The notes below the pieces were generated by a model that saw only the letters and a program-made list of their open reading frames with translations, had not been told where the DNA came from and ran no database searches. Shown piece after piece: positions 18,727-26,465 of a stretch of DNA of 35,273 nt (positions within the stretch are counted from its first letter, which is position 1; each line of letters begins with the position of its first letter). The DNA lies in NCBI GenBank assembly GCA_003246675.1, contig QJZQ01000147.1:1-35273 (forward strand), given 5' to 3'. The stretch comes from Nitrospirota bacterium. GTDB taxonomy: Bacteria > Nitrospinota > Nitrospinia > Nitrospinales > VA-1. A program made the position numbers and the translations under genes.

Positions 18727-18860
18727 AACTTAATGAGTTGAGCCTGCCGCAATCCGCCTCTTGAGCGCAGGAGGGGCAGGGTAAGATACCGCGCGTCTTT
18801 AAATCCTCATTTTCAACGAAGCCAAGGAAAAAAATATTGACAATTTAAGGATTTTAGATT

Positions 18861-18879
18861 TAAAATGAGAACCATTATC
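18861..18879. promoter_or_regulatory. Fur-box-like site 2
   Basis: TAAAATGAGAACCATTATC matches GATAATGATAATCATTATC at 15/19 positions (counted by hand), ~70 bp upstream of the porin start. Confidence 0.6.
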
Positions 18880-18950
18880 AAAAAGTAACGGTTTCCTGAT
18901 GCGGTTACCGGGAAGCCGCTTCACATTTAACTTTTTTCAAGGAGAGGGAT

Positions 18951-20180
18951 ATGAAGGGGAAATGGCTAGCCATCGGCGCGGCACTGACGGCGTGTTTGTT
19001 TTTAGCGGCGCCGGTTTTCGCGGCGGAGATGGAAGAACTCAAACGCCGCATTGATATTCTGTCCGACGAGGTGGAGGAGCTGAGAACCAGCGGTCCCGCT
19101 GGTACCACCAAGCCCGACCGCGTCAAAGTTTTTGGCTACGGCGAGATGCACCTCAACCACCGGCCAGGCGACCAGGGCGTGACGAAGATCGACCAGCACC
19201 GCTTCGTCATCGGTATCCAGGCGCTGCTCACCGACTGGATTCACCTGAACGCGGAGATCGATTTCGAGCACGCCGCGCAGGAGCTGGAATTCGAGCTGGC
19301 TTACCTCGATTTCCTGATCGACGAGAAGCTCAATGCGCGCGCCGGTGTGATGCTGCTTCCCGTCGGTTTACTGAACGAGTTTCACGAGCCGCCGCTGTTC
19401 TGGTCCGTCGAGAGGCCGGACCTGCAAAAGAACGTGATCCCCACGACCTGGAGCGGGGCGGGCGCGGGGGTGTTCGGTACGCCTATCGAGGGCCTCAATT
19501 ACCGGCTCTATGTGGTCAACGCCGTGCAGTCGATCAGCGACGGGACGGACCAGGGCCAATTCAAAGGCTCGTCGGGCATCCGCAGCGGCCGTCAGCAGCT
19601 CGACGAAACCCTGGCGGAAAACTGGGCGGTGACCGGGCGGCTGGAATACAGCAAGCTCTATCCCGGCCTGCAACTGGGCTTTTCGTTCTACACCGGCAAT
19701 ACCACCCACGGCATCATTGACGAGGGCGGGCAGACCACCCTGCTGGAAGGCGATGTGAAATACCGCTGGAAATGGTTCGAGATGAATTCGACCGTGGTCA
19801 ACATCGACATTTCCGATGCCGGAGCGATCAACGACTTTGCCTTCAATCAGGGCAACGCCGATGGTATTGTCGCCGATAATATCTTCGGCTGGAACGTGCA
19901 GGCGGGCGTGCATCTTCCCCAGCTTCTTGGCATGAGCACCTCGCAGGACCTGATTCCTTTCTTCCTGTACGAAAATTACGACACGCAGGACAGTGTGCCG
20001 ACGGATTGTAACTTTGCAAATTGCGTCAAGGACCCGCACAACGACGTCGAGGTGTTCACCGCCGGCCTCTCTTATATGCCGGTACAGAACGTGGCGCTCA
20101 AAACCGATTGGCAGCACAGAAAGTTCGGCGACAATACCAGCGACGATCAGATCAACGTCGGCATTGCCTATATGTATTGA
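18951..20180 (+). CDS. Outer-membrane porin-like beta-barrel protein
   Basis: Signal peptide MKGKWLAIGAALTACLFLAAPVFAAE, short coiled coil EELKRRIDILSDEVEELR, then beta-rich alternating sequence ending in an aromatic residue (INVGIAYMY); preceded by GGAGAGGGAT. Confidence 0.82.
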   Translation: MKGKWLAIGAALTACLFLAAPVFAAEMEELKRRIDILSDEVEELRTSGPAGTTKPDRVKVFGYGEMHLNHRPGDQGVTKIDQHRFVIGIQALLTDWIHLNAEIDFEHAAQELEFELAYLDFLIDEKLNARAGVMLLPVGLLNEFHEPPLFWSVERPDLQKNVIPTTWSGAGAGVFGTPIEGLNYRLYVVNAVQSISDGTDQGQFKGSSGIRSGRQQLDETLAENWAVTGRLEYSKLYPGLQLGFSFYTGNTTHGIIDEGGQTTLLEGDVKYRWKWFEMNSTVVNIDISDAGAINDFAFNQGNADGIVADNIFGWNVQAGVHLPQLLGMSTSQDLIPFFLYENYDTQDSVPTDCNFANCVKDPHNDVEVFTAGLSYMPVQNVALKTDWQHRKFGDNTSDDQINVGIAYMY

Positions 20181-20188
20181 TGTCTCCA

Positions 20189-20244
20189 CCCGGCGGCCCC
20201 CAGCCAGGTTTCCTCCGAGAGGGCTGGGGCGCCGGGTTTTTTTT
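20189..20244 (+). terminator. Rho-independent terminator after porin gene
   Basis: CCCGGCGGCCCCCAGCC...GGCTGGGGCGCCGGG followed by an 8-T tract. Confidence 0.92.
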
Positions 20245-20322
20245 GCTGCTTGCCGGGGTGAGGCATTATAATGTAATAAGCGTAGTTTACCGGCTGGTTG
20301 TTGAAGGGAGTTGAAGGGTCTC

Positions 20323-20922
20323 ATGCTCGACAAGCTCAACCGAAAATCTTTCTCCTCCGCGGGCCCCCGCTTGAGCCGCCTTTCCATTTCCGCCCTGGCG
20401 CTGTGGCTTTGTTTGTTTTCTTCCGTTTGCCTGGCCGGGGAGAAGGAGTTCGACCCTCAGGTTTACCTCACTAAAGAGCAGGCGCTGGCCATCGCCTTTC
20501 CCGGAGCCGACGAAATCGTCAAGGAAAAGAAATGGCTGACCGGGGAGCAAAAGGAGACTATCGAAAAGCTGTGCCAGCAGCCCATCCATGAGAACCGCAT
20601 CACCTATTACGTGGGCATGAAGGACAAAAAGCCCATGGGCTACATGATCATCGACCACATGGTCGGAAAAACCTTCCCCATCACGTTCATGGTGGTGCTG
20701 AATGTCGATGGAACGGTGCGCGAGGTGGAAATTATGATTTACCGCGAGCCGCGCGGCGGAGAGGTGCGCAACAAGTCCTTCCTCGACCAGTTTTTAGGCA
20801 TGAACGCCGGTTCCGAATTCCGCGACATCCATTCCATCACCGGGGCCACGCTTTCGGTGCGCGCCATCACGCGCGGCGTGCAAAAGGCCGTGGCGGCTTA
20901 CCAGGTTCTCTATTCCAGATAA
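20323..20922 (+). CDS. Secreted FMN-binding domain protein
   Basis: N-terminal signal sequence; FMN_bind-type VVLNVDGTVREVEIMIYREPRGGEVRNKSFLDQFLGM...DIHSITGATLSVRAITRGVQKAV with a TGAT flavinylation-type motif. Consensus TATAAT at 20267-20272 upstream. Confidence 0.85.
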   Translation: MLDKLNRKSFSSAGPRLSRLSISALALWLCLFSSVCLAGEKEFDPQVYLTKEQALAIAFPGADEIVKEKKWLTGEQKETIEKLCQQPIHENRITYYVGMKDKKPMGYMIIDHMVGKTFPITFMVVLNVDGTVREVEIMIYREPRGGEVRNKSFLDQFLGMNAGSEFRDIHSITGATLSVRAITRGVQKAVAAYQVLYSR

Positions 20923-20946
20923 TTCGAAGAGGCTGAAACGGGCGGG

Positions 20947-21669
20947 TCAGTGCGTTTGCTCGCGGCATTCGCAGCCGTTGGAATGCCAGGTTATCTCCAG
21001 ATAATCGGGGAACTTGGTTTCCTTATTGACGGTGGCCGATTTGATTTGCTCGCAGGTGAGGTTTTTGGCATCGCGCAGGTCCGCACTGCTCAGGTTGGTT
21101 CCCGTCAGGTTGGCGTTAAGAAAATCGGCCTCGGAGAGCATGGCTTCACTCAGGTCGGCTCCGCTCAGGTCGGCTGCGTTGAGGTTGGTTTCGATGAGAT
21201 TGGCGCCGCTCATGTTGGCGTTGGTGAGATCCCCCTGTGAAAGGTTGACCCAGCGCACATTGGCTTCGACGAGGTTGGCGCCGCTCAGGTCGGCTTCTTC
21301 CATTTTTGCCCCGCGCAGATAGGCCTCGAAAAGGTTCGCCCCGCTCAGGTTGGCTTTGCAAAGGTTGGCGCCGCGCAGGTTGGCGCTGCGCAGGTTGCCT
21401 CCGCTCAGATTGACCCCCTTGAGTTTGGCCTCGATGAGGTCGGCCCCGGAAAGGGCATCCCGCGCGGCCTCCACCCGCTGGCAGTCGGCGGAGTCGGGGT
21501 CGTCGTTCGGTAAACTGATAATGCCTGCTGAGGAATCGGCGGAGAATGTCGGCGGAGCGGTTTCGCCGGCCATCTTTTTTTGCGCGGCGATGTACTTGGC
21601 GAACACGATGCCGCAGAACATGCAGTCTATCTCAGAGTTCTGCTCTTTTCCGCATTTCGGGCATTTCAT
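20947..21669 (-). CDS. Zinc-ribbon pentapeptide-repeat protein
   Basis: N-terminal MKCPKCGKEQNSEIDCMFCGIVFAKY (two CxxC), then over 20 A(D/N)LxxA-type repeats (LRSANLRGANLCKANLSGANLFEAYLRGAKMEEADLSGANL...). Confidence 0.93.
   Translation of the reverse strand: MKCPKCGKEQNSEIDCMFCGIVFAKYIAAQKKMAGETAPPTFSADSSAGIISLPNDDPDSADCQRVEAARDALSGADLIEAKLKGVNLSGGNLRSANLRGANLCKANLSGANLFEAYLRGAKMEEADLSGANLVEANVRWVNLSQGDLTNANMSGANLIETNLNAADLSGADLSEAMLSEADFLNANLTGTNLSSADLRDAKNLTCEQIKSATVNKETKFPDYLEITWHSNGCECREQTH
21010..21460. repeat. 15-bp-periodic imperfect tandem repeat encoding pentapeptides
   Basis: Recurrent GTTGGCGCCGCTCAG / GTCGGCTCCGCTCAG-like units within the pentapeptide-repeat gene. Confidence 0.8.
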
Positions 21670-21803
21670 TTTTCGCTCTCATCACGTTTGAAAAAAAATC
21701 AGCCCTTATTTTACCTTCTGTTGCAGGTTTTTGCTCGTATTTTTTTTTGATCCTCCGGGGCTAGCCGAAGAAGCCGCCTTGAAATTGCGGCCTTTGCGCT
21801 CGG

Positions 21804-22775
21804 TCAAGGGGTGCTTTCCTTGATTTGCTGGGCTCTCCGGTACAGCGTCTGGGCTTCGGAAAATTCCCCCATGTCGTAGTACAACTCCGCCATATTGATA
21901 AGAATTACAGCCACTTCGGGATGATTTTCGCCAAAGGTCTGCTCAGAGATTGCAAGAGACTGTTTGTAAAGCGGAGCGGCCTTTGAGTATTCCCCATGCT
22001 CCCGGTACAGGGTGGCCAGGTTACTGAGAGACAGGGCCCTGTCGCCGGCGGAGGCGTTCGTCACCTTCCGGCGGATGTTCCTGGAGCGCTCGTAGAGGGC
22101 TTCGGCTTCCGCGGTTTTCCCCATTTTTGTGCGCAGGTCGGCAAGGTTGGATAACGTGACCGCCACTTTCCGGTCGTCGCTTCCAAGGACGGTTTCGCGA
22201 ATCGTAAGCGCCCGCTGCAAATAGTTTTCCGCTTTCTCGAACTCCTCTTTTTTAATGTAGAGAGTCGCCAGATTGTTGAGCGACTGGGCCACATCCGGGT
22301 GGTTTTTCCCCAGCGAGTTTATGCGGATGGACAGCGCCCGCGAAAGAAGGACTTCGGCTTCCGAATAATGCCCCATCGTTTCGTACAGCAGGGCCAGATT
22401 ATTGAGAGGGTAGGCCACCCGGGGGTGAAAGGGGCCGAGAATCTTTTCGCTGATGGCGAGGGAACGCTGATAGAGGGGGTCGGCTTCCTCGTAAAGGCCG
22501 AGCTTCCTCTTGAGTTCGGCCAGGTTGTTGAGGGAAGCCGCCACTTTGGGATGATCCTGCCCCAGGGCCTGTTCCCGCAATTGCAGAGTTCTTTCGGCGA
22601 AGGGAACCGCTTCCTCGAATTTTCCCGCCTTGTACAGGTACGAAACGGCCTCGCTCAGTTTTTCCGCGTCGTCGTGGTCGTCCTGGGCCGAGGCCAGAGA
22701 AATGCCCCCAAGGTTGAGAGCGAAAGTGATCAGCAGTCCGATAGTCAGCCGTGAAAAATGATTCTGTGTTTTCAT
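21804..22775 (-). CDS. Secreted kinesin-light-chain-like TPR protein
   Basis: Signal peptide from start 22775 (MKTQNHFSRLTIGLLITFALNLGGISLASAQ); ~42-aa repeats such as EAEVLLSRALSIRINSLGKNHPDVAQSLNNLATLY. Confidence 0.9.
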   Translation of the reverse strand: MKTQNHFSRLTIGLLITFALNLGGISLASAQDDHDDAEKLSEAVSYLYKAGKFEEAVPFAERTLQLREQALGQDHPKVAASLNNLAELKRKLGLYEEADPLYQRSLAISEKILGPFHPRVAYPLNNLALLYETMGHYSEAEVLLSRALSIRINSLGKNHPDVAQSLNNLATLYIKKEEFEKAENYLQRALTIRETVLGSDDRKVAVTLSNLADLRTKMGKTAEAEALYERSRNIRRKVTNASAGDRALSLSNLATLYREHGEYSKAAPLYKQSLAISEQTFGENHPEVAVILINMAELYYDMGEFSEAQTLYRRAQQIKESTP

Positions 22776-23337
22776 GGATAGTCTCCCCATTCCTGAAAAT
22801 CTTTGAAATCAATATCTTGTCGATAATGTCCCCAGACTTCGAGTATAGGAAACGGGTTTCACAGCCGGGTCAAGCTTGTGTCACGATATGGTTAAGACGA
22901 TAAAATCTATCGGGATGCGGATGATAAACCGAACCTTGCGCGCGCTCCGCCGCCTGGTGGGAGCCGCAACGGTTTTTTCGCTTAAGAGTGGGCGGGTGCG
23001 TCTGCCCCTTTCACCGGGGCCTGCGGACGCCGCCTGGCCCCGCTTGCCCCAAAGCCCCTGTCGATCCGTTTTTTATAATGCCAATCTGTTTCTTTATGAT
23101 GGGGCCTGCCGCGTAAAAAATCCAGTCTGAATGGGGTTTTTAATAAAACCGTGACCTTCTCTTGATTCATTCTCAACCTTGGCATGCCATCCTTTTTCCA
23201 TATCTCAGGAACCTGGCCCCTGACGAAACACAGGGCCGGTGTTTCATCCATGGAACGTCCCTCAGGTTTGCCAGGGGCACGGGGCTTTTGCCGGACCGGC
23301 TGCCGAACGAACCGGCGGGCATGCAAGGAGGCTGAGA

Positions 23338-23484
23338 ATGAGCATGGCCATAAGCGAGGCGGGAAAAATCAAAAGAAGGGTTTTATGGATCGAGTTCTTG
23401 CATTGGAAAAAAATCGGGCTCAGGCTCTTGTGGCGGACTGTCTTGATGAACACCCGGCTGTGGATGAGGAAGTTCAGGCACTGA
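23338..23484 (+). CDS. Possible very small ORF (48 aa), unknown
   Basis: ATG preceded by AAGGAGGCTGAGA; overlaps the next ORF in another frame; R/L/W-rich. Confidence 0.22.
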   Translation: MSMAISEAGKIKRRVLWIEFLHWKKIGLRLLWRTVLMNTRLWMRKFRH

Positions 23485-23564
23485 GAATAAAAGCGCTATG
23501 GATGGCGCGTGGAAACGCAGGAAAATGCGTTGCGGGTAACAAGGGATTATGGAGGTGGCAGTGA
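23385..23564 (+). CDS. Possible small ORF (59 aa), unknown
   Basis: MDRVLALEKNRAQALVADCLDEHPAVDEEVQALRIKALWMARGNAGKCVAGNKGLWRWQ; AGAAGGG upstream; stop overlaps next GTG start (GTGA). Confidence 0.38.
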   Translation: MDRVLALEKNRAQALVADCLDEHPAVDEEVQALRIKALWMARGNAGKCVAGNKGLWRWQ

Positions 23565-23803
23565 AAAGGATCAATTGGACACGAAGAATCCGAAGAAACC
23601 GGCAGGGCCTGGCAAGCGAGCACATCCGCAAGGCTCGGGAAAAATTCCTGCACCGGGCAGACCGGGAGCCGGTGACCTGGGTCAATGCCGACCGGCATTG
23701 GGTTGAGCCGCTCGAGTATCAGCGGGAAACGGGCAAGGAGACCTTCTTCCGGGACCGTCGCGTGAGTGGGGTCTCAAGCATCAAGGAAAGGCAGATCAAC
23801 TGA
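23561..23803 (+). CDS. Small basic protein (80 aa), unknown
   Basis: GTG start at 23561 after GGAGGTGGCA; VKRINWTRRIRRNRQGLASEHIRKAREKFLHRADREPVTWVNADRHWVEPLEYQRETGKETFFRDRRVSGVSSIKERQIN. Confidence 0.45.
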   Translation: MKRINWTRRIRRNRQGLASEHIRKAREKFLHRADREPVTWVNADRHWVEPLEYQRETGKETFFRDRRVSGVSSIKERQIN

Positions 23804-23858
23804 GCACTTATCGGAGGGAGGCGGCTTTTGCCGTCCGGCCCATCCTGGGAGATGGATC

Positions 23859-24116
23859 ATGAGTCCGATTGGGGATACCTATCTGACGCAGGTTCTTTTT
23901 TTTCTGCTGGGGGCGTCGATATTGATGATGGGCAAATATCTGGAGAAAAAGCGGCAGGTCGAACTTCAGCGGGCAAGGGCTCGCCCGCACAGCCAGCGGA
24001 ATAAAGCCCGGCGGCCGTCATCCAACTCTCCGGTGTCGTTCCTGCTGTTGCTCACGGGCGGGGCGCTATCCGCCACATCGGCGGTGGTTATGGTATTTAA
24101 AATTTCAATGGGTTGA
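23859..24116 (+). CDS. Small protein with two TM segments (85 aa), unknown
   Basis: MSPIGDTYLTQVLFFLLGASILMMGKYLEKKRQVELQ...PVSFLLLLTGGALSATSAVVMVFKISMG; GGGAGAT upstream. Confidence 0.48.
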   Translation: MSPIGDTYLTQVLFFLLGASILMMGKYLEKKRQVELQRARARPHSQRNKARRPSSNSPVSFLLLLTGGALSATSAVVMVFKISMG

Positions 24117-24184
24117 TTCCAGCGCCGGGGCCTGTCACAATACCCGCCTGCTGGGAAAGCTCCCGCAGCTATCGAGGGAAAATC

Positions 24185-24379
24185 ATGGATTTAAAACTGT
24201 TTGCGACCGATGAACTGGAAACTCTTCTTGCGATCACCCGCAACCCCATCCTGGCGGGCGGGGACGATGCGCCAGGCCGGGAAGCCGCGGCTCTTGAGCG
24301 GGAGATCCTGAGCGAGGTCAGCGAGCGGAAGGGCGACTCCGCTCCCTGGCAGTCCCTTCTGCGCGCGTTGAAAAAATAA
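24185..24379 (+). CDS. Small acidic protein (64 aa), unknown
   Basis: MDLKLFATDELETLLAITRNPILAGGDDAPGREAAALEREILSEVSERKGDSAPWQSLLRALKK; GAGGGAAAATC upstream. Confidence 0.48.
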   Translation: MDLKLFATDELETLLAITRNPILAGGDDAPGREAAALEREILSEVSERKGDSAPWQSLLRALKK

Positions 24380-24457
24380 GTGCGCGTTCAAACGCCTCGC
24401 TTCCGGTAAAGCGGTTGACCCGCCGAACTCACCGAAAAACCTGAAGGCCGCTTCGTT

Positions 24458-25636
24458 CTACAGCCCGCTCCCGCTGGGCCTGGGGTGGCCAAGGCTTGCC
24501 TCGACTTCACGCGAAACCGCTTCTGGCCCGTCCAGCGCAACCCGGTTTGCAATGCTCAGTTCGCGCGCCTGGGCAATATCCTCCTGCCAGTCACAGGCGA
24601 AAAATCTTTTGTCCTCGATAATTCCTCCCAGCCCGTGGTCCTTCAAGTAACTCTCGATGAATTCGAATTCCCTGAAATGCTCCCGTCTGCACGAGAGCAC
24701 CGGCTTGCCGTGGGCGAAGGCGGTGGCCAGCGTCGAGTAGCCCGCCTTGGTCAATACCACATCGGCGCTGGCGATGAGGTCGGGATAGCGGTATTTTTCA
24801 TCCAGAACCAGAAGGTTGGGAGCGGTGCCGGCCACCGGATCGCGGGTGAGGAAGGCCACGTCCTCGAGGCGGGCGAGGCGGGGCCAGTCGATACGTGACG
24901 AGCCGGCTTCCCCCAGGTATATAAATACGATGGTTTTGCCCCCGAGGACCCCGGGCCATTCCTGCTCCAGGGCCCGGCGGCGGTCGATGCCGGTTCTGGC
25001 GATGAAGCCGATCTCCTTGCGCCGCGGGACAGCGTCGCCCTCGATGTGACATTGCGGCAAAAGGTGGCCGGTGGCATGGCCGTATTCCTCGCGAAGCGCG
25101 TCGATCAGGGGGTGTTGCCGGGCGGCGCCGGGAAAATGAGAATAGATGTCGTGCCAGGTGAAATTGCTGACGACCAGCGAGGGCAGGCCGAGAGCGCGGG
25201 CGGCCTTGAGCGGCAGGCTGGAACAGTCGGTCAGCACCAGGTCGATGCCCTGCTCGCCCAGCCAGCGTTTTTCGGCTTCCAGGCGTTTTGCCGCCGTGGC
25301 CTGGAACGCGGCCAGCCGCCTGAAGCATCCCTCGACATCGATATCGATGAAATCCTTCTGGATGACGCCTGGGTCCACCGGCTGATGGGTGTAGGAAAAT
25401 TTTTCACCCAGGTACAGGCGGAAGAAAGATTCGGGAACTTCGGATTTGATATGGATGGAAAAGCGATCCATCAACCCTTCGAGGACCACCGATTGGCGGA
25501 CGGCATGGCCGTAGCCATGACCGCTGATGTAACAGGCGATGCGCTTGATGATGGTTCCCCGGGGCAGCGGGCGCGGATCAGGAGTCTTTCGGCGCGGGCT
25601 TGTAGGTGAATTGGCAAAGTTTGCCCAGTTTCGCAA
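24458..25636 (-). CDS. Glycosyltransferase-fold protein similar to N-terminal domain of L-arabinokinase (MurG/UGT-like); start codon uncertain
   Basis: IKRIACYISGHGYGHAVRQSVVLEGL, LVLTDCSSLPLKAARALGLPSLVVSNFTWHDIYSHF, YPDLIASADVVLTKAGYSTLATAFAHGKPVLSCRREHFREFEFIESYL; no GHMP kinase domain present. Confidence 0.75.
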   Translation of the reverse strand: MRNWANFANSPTSPRRKTPDPRPLPRGTIIKRIACYISGHGYGHAVRQSVVLEGLMDRFSIHIKSEVPESFFRLYLGEKFSYTHQPVDPGVIQKDFIDIDVEGCFRRLAAFQATAAKRLEAEKRWLGEQGIDLVLTDCSSLPLKAARALGLPSLVVSNFTWHDIYSHFPGAARQHPLIDALREEYGHATGHLLPQCHIEGDAVPRRKEIGFIARTGIDRRRALEQEWPGVLGGKTIVFIYLGEAGSSRIDWPRLARLEDVAFLTRDPVAGTAPNLLVLDEKYRYPDLIASADVVLTKAGYSTLATAFAHGKPVLSCRREHFREFEFIESYLKDHGLGGIIEDKRFFACDWQEDIAQARELSIANRVALDGPEAVSREVEASLGHPRPSGSGL

Positions 25637-26231
25637 ACAGGTTTTCCAGCTTCAGGTCGGCATAGTCTTTCCTGAATTCCGAGGGAATCCTGTCGAACTG
25701 GCAGGCCGTTTCGATATAGTCGGTGCGGCCGAAGCGGATGAAGAACTCAGCGAACCAGCATTTCTTCATCTTGTATTTCCACTGGGTTTCGTCGGAGGTT
25801 TTGTGCTCGAGAAGGAAGTTCTTCCAGGTGTACACCTCGTCCACGCGGGCCGGGTAGGTCTCGACGAAGGCCTTGAACGGGTTGCCGGATGCGCGTTCCT
25901 CCGCCACTCGTTTTTCCTCGTCGGGAGCCATTGCCGCGCGCAGGGCGTCGATGATATGGTTGCGCGCCCTGTCGAGCCGGATATTATAGTCCGAAAGAAT
26001 GTTGTGCGCGGTGTATATGAATAGGGCAATGGCGGTGAGGTGCTGATCTTCCGGAGGCAAAGTCTCGCCGTTTTCATACTCCCAGAGCTGGATGAATAGC
26101 TCGCGGAGGCGATTTTTGTCCACCTCGATGTCGGGAACCTGAAGGTTTTCCAGAAATGGCGCCAGGCGGGCGGTGGCGTTTTGTTCGAGATCGGTTTTAG
26201 CCGCGGCGGCGGCGTCGTTCGGGTTTCCCAT
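25578..26231 (-). CDS. Hypothetical protein; C-terminus suggests L-2-amino-thiazoline-4-carboxylic-acid hydrolase-like fold
   Basis: KKCWFAEFFIRFGRTDYIETACQFDRIPSEFRKDYADLKLENLFAKLGKLCQFTYKP resembles the C-F-...-C-x-D-...-G-x-x-C-x-F pattern of ATC-hydrolase-like proteins; weak, by-eye. Confidence 0.45.
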   Translation of the reverse strand: MGNPNDAAAAAKTDLEQNATARLAPFLENLQVPDIEVDKNRLRELFIQLWEYENGETLPPEDQHLTAIALFIYTAHNILSDYNIRLDRARNHIIDALRAAMAPDEEKRVAEERASGNPFKAFVETYPARVDEVYTWKNFLLEHKTSDETQWKYKMKKCWFAEFFIRFGRTDYIETACQFDRIPSEFRKDYADLKLENLFAKLGKLCQFTYKPAPKDS

Positions 26232-26465
26232 GACGTGACCTTCTCTATTTCATATAAAGCCCTGAAGGGCCGGTGATTAAAGGTTTGCCGGATTGATGAC
26301 AACGTTTAAAATAGCATAACCCCGGCGGGTGGATCAAGGCCTCAGACCGCCCGGCTCTGGAATCCCCCCGCGTTGGCATCCGCTTCATCCTGAAGGCGCT
26401 GAGAACCCGGGAGGGGGGAGTGCGGGCAAGGCCTGGGGTGCACCAATTGAATTCGAAAAGGACTC

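Noticed and set aside
21010-21460. Short-period DNA repeat considered as a satellite or CRISPR-like array
   Set aside because: The 15-bp period is explained by pentapeptide coding; no spacers or separated direct repeats.
22800-23330. Small ORFs on both strands in the long intergenic region before the small-ORF cluster (e.g. 22876..23130 +, 22982..23326 -)
   Set aside because: No convincing ribosome-binding sites or protein-like composition; treated as non-coding or unknown.
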